From Arcuatula senhousia (Eukaryota; Mollusca; Bivalvia; Mytilida; Mytilidae): a stretch of DNA of 64,000 nucleotides. The stretch is from assembly GCA_963971305.1 (NCBI GenBank), contig OZ020306.1:33005512-33069511 (forward strand), read 5' to 3'. The translations under genes and the position numbers were made by a program. Each line of letters begins with the position of its first letter. Positions within the stretch are counted from its first letter, which is position 1. Positions 53,001-62,820 of this stretch are shown piece after piece. The notes under the pieces are model-generated. The model worked only from the letters and a program-made list of their open reading frames with translations, made no database searches and was not told where the DNA came from.

Positions 53001-56000
53001 TTGAGTTGGAAAAAAATAAGTCGGCTCGATAAACAGGGAGTAGATGAGTGACAGATCTGAAAACACATCCCACTATATGGGACCCCTACCTGAACTGCAC
53101 ACCAAATATTGAAAGCCTATGATTAATAGTTGCTGTGAAAACTGTTATGAAAAAAGTGACGGATGGATGCAAGGTTGGACAAACCAAGGAACAGATGGAG
53201 GCCCAGCATTTCTATGTCCACGCCCATTATTCCGGCCATTGAGGGTGGCTAAAGTTTTTTTTTAAAGCTTGCTCAGTAAAATAAATATATGTTCAATTAA
53301 AAAACTGTGATTTATTCAGGTAATTGATCAACTTATTCGGTTTTTATAACCAATGAATAAGAAGTCTCTGTTTAAATTATGAAAATCGATTACTGAAGAT
53401 TTTTTAATGTTTTTCATAAAAACAAAGTTATAGGTGTAAGTAATTTTCTTCCAAGACATAGTGCTCCAAGTATTGTTTGTGTTCCAGTAAAAAAAAACTA
53501 CTTCAGCATACAATGAGGATTTAGTAAAGGGGATTTGGTACAAATATATTTTAAATTTCTGAATTTTCTCATACAACTTCATACTGTATTACCTCCAGCA
53601 CATCTCTCACTACAGGTTGATAGTTTGACAGTCCATGTATAGTTATAGCGATCAATTCTGTCTTGTACTTTAGGCATGGTATACCAGTAGGTTACCCCTG
53701 GGTTCTTGTCCTGAGTTAAAATCTGCAAAAAAAATGTGATAGAAAAAATGATTTGCATTTCATCTTTTCAGTTTTTGGTATACAGTAACATTGACTTTGA
53801 AAGATGAACTAGTAAGTTCATTTTTGGATAATAAATTGGGTCGAGTGAATAACCAAAATATGATCATGAGTCGGTGAACGCACACAGATTTAACGAGTGC
53901 GTGGAACTTGTTCCGCGCACGAGATAAATCTCAGTGCGTTCCCGCATGAGTAACATATTTTCGTTATTCATGAGACCTAATTGATTATCGTATTTATTAC
54001 ATAGATAAAATGCAGCTATTTAATCGTTTTTAATAAATTGATTTGAATGGCATATGTATTTAGACCACAGGAGTCATGACGACAACGCAATACAATATAC
54101 GCATCATAATTGACTTTGACCGGAAAGGACGCAAGAGTGAAAATATTTTTGTTATTTCACACTGTGAATTTACCAGATTTTATTTCACTGAGAACAAGAG
54201 TTAACACTAAAGTATGTCTCGCCTGCCGGCACCATCAGAAACAATTATTCTTTCTTACTTCCACTATATTTTGAATTTACATGGATTTTCAGTTTCTGAG
54301 ATCAAAAGATGTTTATAGAACTTAAACATTGTAAATATATGCAATAAAAATAATCAAAGTCACTCAACCAGAAAATCAAGGTCAAGGTCAAAAGATGATG
54401 ATGTAACTGTGCTAAGTTACTACTGGGGCATATGCATACCAAGTTTCATCAACCTAGGACCTATAGTTCTTGAGATATGGAGGTGCTCGCAAAACTTTTC
54501 CATTGCTATAATATGTATTGAAAATTGTCAAAGTCACTCAACCGAAAAATCAAGGTCAAGGTCAAAAGATGGGGATGCAACGGTGCTAAGCTACTACTGG
54601 GGCATATGCATACCAAGTTTCATCAACCTAGGACCTATAGTTCTTGAGATATGGAGGTGCTCGCAAAACTTTTCCATTGCTATGATATGTATTGAAAATT
54701 GTCAAAGTCACTCAACCGAAAAATCAAGGTCAAGGTCAAAAGATGGGGATGCAACGGTGCTTAGTTACTACTGGGGCATATGCATACCAAGTTTCATCAA
54801 CCTAGGACCTATAGTTCTTGAGATATGGAGGTGCTCGCAAAACTTTTCCATTGCTATTATATGTATTGAAAATTGTCAAAGTCACTCAACCGAAAAATCA
54901 AGGTCAAGGTCGAAAGATGGGGATGCAACTGTGCTAAGCTACTACTGGGGCATATGCATACCAAGTTTCATCAACCCAGGACCTATAGTTCTTGAGATAT
55001 GGAGGTGCTCATAAAACTTTTCCAAAAAGTTAACGCCGCCGTCGCCGCCGCCGCCGGTAAAGTAACACCTATGTCCCGCTCTGCTTCGCAGGCGAGACAA
55101 AAATCGGTATTTCATATGCATCTATGTAATAACATTAAACTTATTAATGTAGTAAAATAAAGTTTTTGTAATGGTTTTCATGCTGACACTCTGAAAAACG
55201 TTTTTTTTCATTCCTTTATAATGTCGTCAGCATTTTCAGGATTGACATAAATTGATCATTATTATTCATGGAGTATCAATTTTCCAGGTATTCATGTTTG
55301 ACAAACAACCACCAAATTAAGAATCCAACATAGTGTTAGTATCACAGCAACAAAAAACTAAAAATCCAACAAAATGTTGAAAACATGAAAATTTTATGGC
55401 CATGATAACTAGATTGGCAGTCGCCTGCATCTTAAAATATTCAGTAAACAGGAAGTAGATGAGTTACAGGCATAAAATCACTTTACACCATATAGTGCTA
55501 TAGGAGGAAGCTACATACCAAATATCAAGAGGTTTTGACATGTAGTTGCCCTGAAAACTGTGACAGAAATTTTTGTGACGCTTCAAGGCGCAAGACAATG
55601 GATAGTGTCAAAGTGACTCCTATATGTGGCTTTGCAACACGTTGCAGGCGACAAAATAAGTGAGTCTGCAATACATGCAGCATATATACCTCAACAACCA
55701 CATCCTCCAGCAGTGGACCATCAGACCTGAGGACCTCTGGTTCAATGTAACTTCTTTTGTAGATAAACTTAGCTCCACCAATAACAAATAATCCATTAGA
55801 GTTCAGATGCCAGTTGCCGTTCAGGAAGTACTTCCCATATATATCCCTCACAGCTAGATAATTCCTTGACAGAGCATCCTCTGATATCTTGATTGTTCTA
55901 GCACCTCTGGGTAGAACCATAAATGGAAAATAAGCTGAAAACAAACCATTAACTTTTAACCTGTGCTACATGTACAAATGTACTATATTTCTATACCCCC

Positions 56001-58080
56001 ACTTCAAAAGTGGGGTGTATATAGTGATAGGGGTGTCCGTCTGTCCTTCCCTTACACTTCAGGATACCCATCTCTTATCCGCAACTCCTCCTAAACCCTT
56101 GGCAGATTTTCATGAAACTTACACACAATCTTTGTGACATAATGTAGATGTGCACATACTATTTTAAAATTTGATCAGAATGATTTTTAGGGTTTCCTAT
56201 ACCAAAACATGGACTTAGCCTTTGACTACATGGGGGTACCCATCTCTTATCTGCAACTCCTCCTAAACCCCTTGATGGATTTTCATGAAACTTACACACA
56301 ATTGCTGTGACAAAATGTAGATGTGCATCTACTATTTTAAAATTTGATCAGAATGATTTTTGGGTTTCCCATAGCAAAACATGGACTTAGCCATTGGACT
56401 ACATGGGGATACCCATCTCTTATCCACAACTCATCCTAAACCCCTTGATGGATTGTCATGAAACTTTTACACAATCTTTGTAACATAATATAGATGTGCA
56501 CCTACTATTTTAAAATTTGATCAGAATGGTTTTTGGGGTTTCCCATAGCAAAACATGGACTTAGCCATTCAACTACATGGGGGTACCCATCTCTTATCCG
56601 CAACTCCTCCTAAACCCCTTGATGGATTTTCATGAAACTTACACACAATCTTTGTGACATAATGTAGATGTGCACCTACTATTTTAAAATTTGATCAGAA
56701 TGATTTTTGGGGTTTCCTATACCAAAACATGGACTTAGCCTTTGACTACATGGGGGTACCCATCTCTTATCCACAACTCCTCCTAAACCCCTCGATGGAT
56801 TTTCATGAAACTTACACACAATTGTTGTGACAAAATGTAGATGTGCATCTACTATTTTAAAATTTGATCAGAATGATTTTTGGGGTTTCCCATAGCAAAA
56901 CATGGACTTAGCCATTCGACTACATGGGGATACCCATCTCTTATCCACAACTCATCCTAAACCCCTTGATGGATTGTCATGAAACTTTTACACAATCTTT
57001 GTAATATAATATAGATGTGCACCTACTATTTGAAAGTTTGATCAGAATGATTTTGGGGTTTCCCATAGCAATACATGGACTCAGCCATTCGACTACATGG
57101 GGGTGCCCATCTCTTATCTGCAACTCCTCCTAAACCCCTTGATGGATTTTCATGAAACCTACACAAAATCTTTGTGACATAATGTAGATGTGCATCTCCT
57201 ATTCTAAATTTTATCTGATTAATTTTTTTGGGGGGTGGGGGGTATTTATTGGTGAGCTGCGGCTCACAGTTTTTCTAGTTCAATAATAAAATACTGTAAC
57301 ATACTTATTTTCGTGAGGTATTTATTTTCAAGGAATTCACAGTCAGGCAATTTACACTAATTTAAATAACAGCGAAAAGAAAAATATGAATGAAATGAAG
57401 AAAATATTGAACAGAAAATGGGATAATAAGTATGACTTTGGTGCAAATCGTAAATTGTGAAAATAAGAACAAGCAAACTTATCCAATTTAAATTTCAACA
57501 TGATCCAGGTTATTTCATTGGAGTCCTTTCTTAATGTATTCTATCACATACACATGCTAATACAATATAAGTTGGTTACTAAGATGAGGTGAGGGATTGA
57601 TGGTTGAGAATAATGGTTGGTGACACCAATAGCTTTGAAATGGGACACAACTCTTTCAACAGTTCCATTGTCATTTCAACAATGATACAAGTAAAAAGAC
57701 TGTCGAATGGTTTCTTTTTTTTTACTTTAGAGAACAGTGAAAGTATTATTTGTTTGGTACCAATTTTTGTGGTTTTCATGGGCCACCTAAACCACAAAAT
57801 TTGGTTCTAAAATAATGATAAATTTCTTTGGATTGTATGGGAAGATTTTTGGACCCATGAATTCATGAATCCAAGATCATTTGAATTACCAAGAATCCAC
57901 AAAAATTGATACCCAAGATTTTAAGTTCCTTCACAGTATCTTTAAGAAAAACCTACTATTCATTGCTATTTGCCTGTCAAATCTCCCAGTTACATTCTGA
58001 CATGATGAACCATCTCCCTGACATACACCACACATATCATTTCTGGCAGGGGAGTCAACTATAAGGTCACAGCCTACATT
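49919..58080 (-). CDS. ADAMTS-type metalloprotease, C-terminal half (gene B, 9 exons, 5'-partial)
   Basis: Nine minus-strand exons join to 495 residues: 58080-57957, 55934-55690, 53722-53593, 52927-52801, 52241-52034, 51850-51659, 51346-51143, 50830-50686 and 50031-49919. Each has an AG acceptor and GT donor, and all phases agree. Domain order: end of the Cys-rich domain (1-41, CGVCQGDGSSC), spacer (about 42-140), TSR (about 150-208), TSR (209-270), TSR (271-335), TSR (336-400), TSR (401-458), PLAC (459-495, six Cys) and stop. ADAMTS proteins are secreted zinc proteases of the extracellular matrix; these ancillary domains bind substrate and matrix. The protease, disintegrin and first TSR would lie beyond the right edge. 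Five C-terminal TSRs plus PLAC, and a PLAC close to WCYLVPKHGIC, suggest the ADAMTS16/18 group; this is from memory. An ADAMTS-like protein without protease cannot be excluded. Introns are full of repeats. Confidence 0.93.
50686..50830 (-). CDS. Gene B exon: TSR6
   Basis: Acceptor AATTTCAG, donor G|GTTAGT; phase 0 to phase 1, 145 bp. It encodes CSVSCDKGKETRLVHC through CSKPMCPKP, the last thrombospondin repeat before PLAC. The second core residue is Asp (SCDKG) where Gly is usual. Confidence 0.9.
51143..51346 (-). CDS. Gene B exon: TSR5 and start of TSR6
   Basis: Acceptor TTATTTCAG, donor GAG|GTATGT; phase 0 on both sides, 204 bp. It begins CSVTCGQGRMTREKKC and ends CRLQPCPAETRPYWYTSPWS. Exon boundaries fall at the same TSR position as in the flanking exons. 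Confidence 0.92.
51659..51850 (-). CDS. Gene B exon: TSR4 and start of TSR5
   Basis: Acceptor TTTTTCAG, donor CAG|GTAGTG; phase 0 on both sides, 192 bp. It opens CTVSCGTGSKARQVTCRSQ and closes CKMPTCPPVITYQWTISAWS, carrying the TSR cysteines and the tryptophan ladder of the next repeat. Confidence 0.92.
52034..52241 (-). CDS. Gene B exon: TSR3 and start of TSR4
   Basis: Acceptor TTTTAAG, donor CAG|GTAATT; phase 2 to phase 0, 208 bp. It contains WYTGPWTECTRSCGGGKQKR, then CNTQECPPSWHAGGWSQ, so one TSR is complete and the next is opened. The middle is strongly basic (KERRVRRSR), a possible heparin-binding patch (inference). Confidence 0.92.
52325..52565 (+). repeat. Family I repeat in an intron of gene B
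   Basis: AACAGGAAGTAGATGAATTG, GAGGCTGTGACATGTAGTTG and GGATAGTGTCAAAGTAACCC occur in the same order as in 55432-55650 and, in part, 1-345. Confidence 0.6.
52801..52927 (-). CDS. Gene B exon: rest of TSR2
   Basis: Acceptor TTTGAAG, donor GG|GTAAAA; phase 1 to phase 2, 127 bp. It reads GVQKSSAHCYRGDGEEVN and ends SSCNNQPCDPG, the second half of a thrombospondin type-1 repeat with its conserved cysteines. Confidence 0.88.
53020..53225 (+). repeat. Diverged family I repeat in an intron of gene B
   Basis: CGATAAACAGGGAGTAGATG and CACACCAAATATTGAAAGCC, then AAAAAAGTGACGGATGGATG, correspond to the 5' half of family I plus a short tetranucleotide-like tail. Confidence 0.45.
53593..53722 (-). CDS. 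Gene B exon: spacer end and start of TSR2
   Basis: Acceptor TTTTTGCAG, donor G|GTAATA; phase 0 to phase 1, 130 bp. It contains KNPGVTYWYTMPK, the usual spacer ending, then YTWTVKLSTCSERCAG, which opens the first C-terminal TSR (TSR2 of the full protein). Confidence 0.9.
54194..55101 (+). mobile_element. Family B element (copy B3) in an intron of gene B
   Basis: Starts ACAAGAGTTAACACTAAAGT with GTCTCGCCTG (54216-54225) and ends CAGGCGAGAC (55089-55098) plus AAAAA. About four 180-bp units are almost identical to each other and to B2, indicating recent copies or homogenisation. A GCCGCCGTCGCCGCCGCC block lies at 55034-55058. It is antisense to gene B, between exons 55690-55934 and 53593-53722. 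The open frame 54409-55014 is a repeat artefact. Confidence 0.78.
55432..55650 (+). repeat. Family I repeat in an intron of gene B
   Basis: AACAGGAAGTAGATGAGTTA, ATCAAGAGGTTTTGACATGT and GGATAGTGTCAAAGTGACTC match the copy at 52325-52565; it ends about 40 bp from the spacer exon. Confidence 0.6.
55690..55934 (-). CDS. Gene B exon: ADAMTS spacer domain
   Basis: Acceptor TTTTCAG, donor GAG|GTATAT; phase 1 to phase 0, 245 bp. It encodes about 82 residues with the spacer pattern VLPRGARTIKISE, then NYLAVRD, then FLNGNWHLNSNG and a stretch ending EDVVVE. The cysteine-free, beta-rich character fits the ADAMTS spacer, which mediates substrate recognition. Confidence 0.9.
55990..57280 (-). mobile_element. 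Family D-like element (copy D3), minus orientation, in an intron of gene B
   Basis: On the minus strand it starts ACTAGAAAAACTGTGAGCCG (hairpin GTGAGC/GCTCAC) at about 57280. Seven units of about 174 bp follow (plus-strand CATCTCTTAT at about 56069, 56240, 56414, 56589, 56760, 56934, 57108), then GGACAGACGGACACC. It ends with hairpin CCCCACTT/AAGTGGGGGTATAG at about 55990. It lies between the spacer and Cys-rich exons of gene B, in the same orientation as that gene. Confidence 0.72.
57289..57420. repeat. Short interspersed repeat fragment
   Basis: TACTGTAACATACTTATTTTCGTGAGGTATTTATTTTCAAGG shows the repeated ATTTATTTTC/CTTATTTTCG pattern of a common mollusc-type MITE (from memory). Only one end is clear. 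Confidence 0.35.
57733..57940. mobile_element. MITE (GGTACCAATTTTT family) beside a gene B exon
   Basis: CAGTGAAAGTATTATTTGTT plus TGGTACCAATTTTTGTGG on the left; inverted CCACAAAAATTGATACCC and CTTCACAG on the right. It ends only about 17 bp from the Cys-rich exon donor at 57957. Confidence 0.55.
57957..58080 (-). CDS. Gene B exon: end of ADAMTS Cys-rich domain
   Basis: The acceptor is TTTTACAG and the donor A|GTAGGT; the exon enters in phase 0 and leaves in phase 1 (124 bp). It encodes NVGCDLIVDSPARND followed by MCGVCQGDGSSCQNVTG, the CGVCxGDxSxC signature that closes the ADAMTS Cys-rich domain. A second GT two codons later (AGTAG|GTTTTT) gives the wrong phase for the next exon, so the first was chosen. 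Confidence 0.9.
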
Positions 58081-58374
58081 CTGTAAAATAAGTATTTTGA
58101 CATTGGAAGCCCAAAACACAGTTTAAAAAAGATAATATGGAACAGTAAACATGTATGAGTGATGGAAGTCAATCATTGCGTTATAAAATTACCCTACTGT
58201 GAGGGTATAATGTAAAATGTTCATGGGGTAACAACTTTTGTGGTTTACGTTGGTCAGCAAACCATCAAATTAAATTCCCCACGTACTAGAATCAAACATT
58301 GCTTTTATTAGAGAATTTTTAAAAACCAAGAATTTATGAAACCTCTAATAAAGCTAAACGGAAAAGTGAACCAC

Positions 58375-58820
58375 CGCTGGTTTCTTTGGGTTCATCAGAA
58401 ATCCAGATGAGGATACCTCTTGGTATGCTGGGTTGTCTCTATCAACATTAAAATGAAAAGAAAAAGGACAACAACATCCACTGGATTTGCAAGTCTATGT
58501 CTTTATTTCTGTTTGACCGACTAGTTTCGGTGCCTAGGGCACCGTCATCAGGGTACAGATATTAAAAAAAATAGGACCTGAAGTACAAATGTGGGTTCAT
58601 AAAATATGACGTCATAATTAAGAGTCCATGACGACGTTGAAAATGAAAGTGAAAGTAAAATTTAACTATTAATAGAAATAATGGTTTAAAATATCTCCAG
58701 GCAAAAAAAAAACCAATAATACAAAGTTATCAAATTTGTGTAGAGTTTCTTAATACTATGATGCCAAGTTTGTAGTTTTTGGTTGACAAGAGGTTTGTTT
58801 CAGTTTTGTTAAATTCACAT
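58375..58820 (-). other. Possible Penelope-like element remnant around the ribozyme motif
   Basis: Minus strand, upstream of the motif: an open run encodes QTWHHSIKKLYTN in a lysine/tyrosine-rich context. Downstream lie AATAAAG and a pyrimidine-rich stretch. The arrangement (short 3' coding tail, non-coding, ribozyme) would suit a Penelope-like terminal repeat, but I see no RT or GIY-YIG domain. Inference only. Confidence 0.3.
58509..58559 (-). ncRNA. Hammerhead-ribozyme-like motif (Penelope/retrozyme type)
   Basis: The minus strand reads CTGTACC, CTGATGA (58551-58545), C, stem II GGTGCC/CTA loop/GGCACC, GAAA, then CTAGTC and GGTCAAACAG. CTGATGA...GAAA is the hammerhead core, GTC a valid cleavage triplet, and ACC/GGT plus CTG/CAG a possible stem I with an internal loop. 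Stem III would be minimal (AC/GT), as known for the ribozymes of Penelope-like elements and animal retrozymes, which occur in mussels. Caution: the base after CTGATGA is an extra C that cannot pair normally if GAAA is kept, so activity is uncertain. Confidence 0.5.
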
Positions 58821-59168
58821 GTTTTTTTTTTTTTTTTTATTTGTTTATCTAGTCAGGCTTTTAACAATACCTCCCTACAATCATCACCTGACAAGGATGT
58901 TAGGAGGTTGCAAAATTGAAAAATAAAACATGTATAAAGCTAGACATTTTGTAATTATTTTTTGTACAAAAAGTTGTAACAATAATTATTTAATTGAAGA
59001 TACACACTCACTCACATTTACAAACACATACCATATACAAATTCATACAAACGCTGTTTACAATATGCATTAATTTGACTGTTCGATGTTTAATATAACT
59101 TACTGACATTTGTAATTTTATGAAATATTAAAAAATAAAGCAATATAAAAAACAACAAAAAGAACAAC

Positions 59169-59268
59169 TCAATTTTGAAATATTATTTGCATCGGAGCCC
59201 AAAATTTCTCAAATGCTCTTATGCTGTCGTTTTTGATAGCATTAAACCTTTCTAGTGATTGGTAGTAC
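59169..59268 (-). pseudogene. Last codons of the LINE ORF2
   Basis: Reads YYQSLERFNAIKNDSIRAF, then EKFWAPMQIIFQN and TGA. The frame is that of the piece ending at 61076 once the TTAA element is removed. Confidence 0.75.
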
Positions 59269-59787
59269 TTAAAGTGTAAGTTCGCGATTTTTTCAAAATT
59301 TGTACATTGAAAGACTTTCATATAAAAATAACTTTGGTGATATTTCTAGCGCTCAAATATGCATAGTTAGGATAAAATTGGCTTTTGAAAGTAAAAAAAA
59401 ATCTATCCATGGAGGGTCACGTGATTTGTACTAGATGGCGCTGCTCAAAGCCAATACACAGAGTGAATGTTACATCCTATACCCATGTGGTATTTACCGA
59501 TGTGTACCACAACGGACAATTTAAAATAATTAAAATTAAGTCGGGAATGATAAAATAAAAGTCCGTCTAATGATTGATTGTGAAAAGTTTTAAAATGGTA
59601 CCAATCGTTAAGTTCAGAATTAATTCGTTGAAAAATAATTTTCGGAAAAGATATTTCAATTTTCAGTATGCAGAATTGCCTTTTACCATTTCTTTTATAC
59701 GTCCTGTTTAAAATTCATGGTTCTCTGACACCCTACTGGGATTAATTACCTTGCATGATTCGTTTGAAGTGATATTATGCTAATTAG

Positions 59788-59975
59788 TCCTTCCGTGCAA
59801 ACCTTCGCACCACGGGGGCTGACTTATCGTTTTCTGTGTATAAGACTTTATTCCCTTCTACAAACCACTGGCACAACAGGGGTTCACCTGTTGTTTCCTG
59901 TGTATGTTTAGTACCCCTGTGCAAACTATCGGCACCATAGGGGTTTTAAATTGTTTCCTGTGTATTAGAAGTTGA
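59788..59975. repeat. Three diverged tandem repeats inside the TTAA element
   Basis: A pattern of GTGCAAACC, then GCACCAC/GGCACAAC/GGCACCAT, GGGG and TTTCCTGTGTAT, occurs three times at about 65-bp spacing. Confidence 0.6.
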
Positions 59976-60860
59976 CATTTACCTGGTTGGAATGGGTTCT
60001 AGAACACTTTCTTTTAACGAAAATCAACCCATTTGGTCCGCCAGTGCCATTTGAACATTAAAGTGCGAAAATGTTAATAAAATACCCTTTCTTATTAATA
60101 ACGAATAAAAAACAATAAACTGTAGGAATCTTTTTTTTTTGTCTTGCAAATAATTATGTAGTTAATTAATTGTTTTTCCAACACTTCAAAAACGAAAAAG
60201 TGGGAACTAAAACTCCTTAAACACATTTTTAATTTGGGTATTACGCAAACCATGCACAAACACGATGTAGCACCACACTTTGGCTGATTGATAATTGTAA
60301 GGGTAAGGTAGTCAATGGAGAGTGAACAGGTGATATTGACACCTGCTGATTAATTATACCATATACTAATTAAGAAATTATTAAAAGATGTGCCGGTCCA
60401 AATTCTTAAAATCGAGCTCTGGTGGGTGTGTCTAAAGCGGGTTGAGTGCTTCATGGAAATCTTTGATTGGAGGAGCACCTTCATTGATCTATCTGTCAAT
60501 TATACCTGTAATTAACCACCGGGGCGTGGCTTATTGAGGGGTAACAGATCGTCGGAAAGGTTAATGATATTAATTGACACCTGTGTATTCATCAAGAACT
60601 TAATTTATTTGCCTTTTAAATATTGAAAAAAGGATTGAAAACAAGGGCTACTGTGTCAATAAATTTTTCAGATTATTTACTATTTTGAATTATAATTAAA
60701 TATTTTAAAAAAATTTAAGAAAACTATTTGCTTGCTATTTCGATAAAAAAATACGCAGGGATTAAGAAAATTATTAATGCCAAATTATTCATATTCCAAA
60801 TCATGACCAACAACATCGGTCTTTTGTTACAAATATCGTCAATTGGTTAATGTATTTATC

Positions 60861-60888
60861 ATTGGAGATGTGACGTCACATCTCCAAT
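60861..60888. promoter_or_regulatory. 28-bp perfect palindrome centred on TGACGTCA
   Basis: The half-site ATTGGAGATGTGAC is followed by its exact reverse complement. The centre TGACGTCA is a consensus CRE (CREB/ATF-type) site. It lies inside the TTAA element; regulatory use is inference. Confidence 0.5.
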
Positions 60889-61064
60889 TGAGCTATCCCA
60901 TAATTCATCATTGTTCATAGCATGGCCGCGCCCATATGGTCTTGTGTATTGGGATAAAATTACGAATATCTTTCTTAATATATCGTTTTCAATGCCCAAA
61001 CCCGGCATGATGCCTACTCTCATTATAATAAATCAAATAAACTAATAACTAAAAAATCACGAAC

Positions 61065-61670
61065 TTACACTTTAATTCTGTTTTTTAAGCCAAGAAGGCT
61101 TGGTAAAGATTCATGTAGCTTACATTGATAAATATAATTCATTGCGATTATAATAATCAAATTAATGAAAAGGGTGTAGTTTTTGCTGCCAAGCAAAAGT
61201 TTTTCAATATTAAAACCAATATTTCTATCATAAATCTTAAATAACTGAAATAATTGTACCCAAAATCTATTAACAATATTGCATTCATAAAAAATATGTT
61301 CTAATGTTTCTTCCTCATTTTTACAGAAAGAGCACAAGCTGGTGTTCTTTAACTTTATTTTAAACAAAAAGGAATTAGTAGGTAAAATTCTATGTAAAAG
61401 CTTGAACTGAAAATTTTTCAGATAAGTATCTTTACAACATTTCTTTAAAATAACAAAATAATTGTCCCAATTCGGGACATCCATATCATTTCAAGAATGT
61501 TTGAATGGGGTGTGTAAATATCTTATTAACTAAATCTATATATACAAATTTTATTTTTTTGGTTGTAAGAATCTTATCTAAAAACTCATCAATAGGAGTA
61601 AAACTTTCAATATTAATATCATGACAATTCTCTTTGACATATTTTCTTATGTGCTCAGGAATATTTGATA
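61065..61670 (-). pseudogene. LINE ORF2 C-terminal region
   Basis: In-frame continuation after the TA element: ISNIPEHIRKYVKENCHDIN and IDEFLDKILTTKKIKFVYID, then a frameshift near 61486. Next come MDVPNWDNYFVILKK, LKNFQFKLLHRILPTNSFLF, SLCSFCKNEEETLEHIFYEC (Cys-Cys-His-Cys zinc-finger-like motif) and FWVQLFQLF. It runs into the TTAA element at 61071 and continues in frame at 59268-59169 (YYQSLERFNAIKND, FEKFWAPMQ). This matches the C-terminus of Tx1/L1-like ORF2 proteins. Confidence 0.8.
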
Positions 61671-61672
61671 TA

Positions 61673-62820
61673 CCGTATTTTGCCGTGTATAGTGCGCAGT
61701 TTTTTACAATAATTTCCAGAATCTAACATAGGGGTGCGCACAATACATCCCTATATGAGATTTTCATACATTTTCAGGAACATCTGCAACGGCAAAAGAT
61801 CAATGTTTGTCAGACTTTTGACACAAGATTCACTCACGATTGAACACAATAATCATAACTCACATGGTTTCTATTGAATCCTGTTAATTATTAGTATCTC
61901 TAAATAAATTTTATCATGCTTTTATCGAATAAAAACTTAATTCCAGTGTCTTCATGTGTTTGTTTATTAATTTCATTTTCATATCGACTGCCATTTTGGT
62001 TTAATGTTATTGTTAGTTTGGTAAAACTATTTGTACTCTTAAAAAATACTTCTATCCAATTTCTTTATTCAAAATAAGAATAATAAAATATGATTTTAAT
62101 TTATTTATTCATTCTTCCTTTACTTGTTTCCTTTCTGGATCAATAATGTGTATTCCCCTAAGTAACCTCATTTAAATAATTCTAAAAATAGAATGGTTTG
62201 TTTACATGATTGTGTATTTTCTTTCATGTAATTATTTGAGCAACAGATAGCCATTTTCTTATTGTTTTTGTGAATAAATACTCATCCCAAGCTGGAGATA
62301 ATTTAGATTTACCAGTAATTATTTGTTTTGATAACTAGGCTTACCCTGAGGCCAATTTTCACAAAACATCGATCTTTTGTAAACAGGCTTGGACAATTAA
62401 CAATTAAAGCCATTCAGCTCTAATACTTCAGGATTGTTTGAATAGTAATTTGTTGATCATCACTGTTTTGACACCTTTATTGTTTTCATCAAAAGATGTG
62501 AGCTTGGGTTAACACTTGTTGTTTGTTGATTAAAAAGGGGGACCATTACCGGGATTTACGATTTCACTGTCATAATAAATTTACACAAATAGTATAACAG
62601 TTTATTTTTATTTTCACAATAATTACAAAACAATTTTATTTTCATTAAAAAAATCTTCATCTGTAGTCTTTCTACCTGAAAAAAAGACAAATTTTGAGGG
62701 TCCCTTGTCATAGAAAATGATCGCGCATTTTACACAAAACTTCGTTTTTTCCCCAGATTTTCATAATGAAAAGGGGGTGCGCATTGTACATAAATGCGCA
62801 CTATACACGGCAAAATACGG
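61673..62820. mobile_element. 1148-bp non-autonomous DNA element flanked by TA
   Basis: The 26-bp perfect terminal inverted repeat begins CCGTATTTTGCCGTGTATAG. TA stands at 61671-61672 and 62821-62822. GTGCGCA motifs repeat near both ends. No ORF. TA target and short inverted ends suit the Tc1/mariner group or a related MITE. Removing it with one TA rejoins the LINE ORF2 frame. Confidence 0.85.

Larger units (their letters stand above)
59273..61071. mobile_element. 1799-bp non-autonomous DNA element flanked by TTAA
   Basis: The ends AGTGTAAGTTCGCGATTTTTT and the inverted AAAAAATCACGAACTTACACT give a 21-bp terminal inverted repeat with one mismatch. TTAA stands outside both ends (59269-59272, 61072-61075). 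TTAA targets are used by piggyBac and Kolobok superfamilies. The interior has no ORF of note, three diverged repeats (about 59788-59975) and a 28-bp palindrome (60861-60888). The host LINE frame is restored if it is removed with one TTAA. Confidence 0.8.

Noticed and set aside
55525..55944. 139-codon ORF taken as a whole protein
   Set aside because: Only 55690-55934 is the ADAMTS spacer exon; the rest is intron on either side, including a family I repeat.
60861..60888. Palindrome as a transcription terminator
   Set aside because: A perfect palindrome inside a transposon in an animal genome; terminator logic does not apply.
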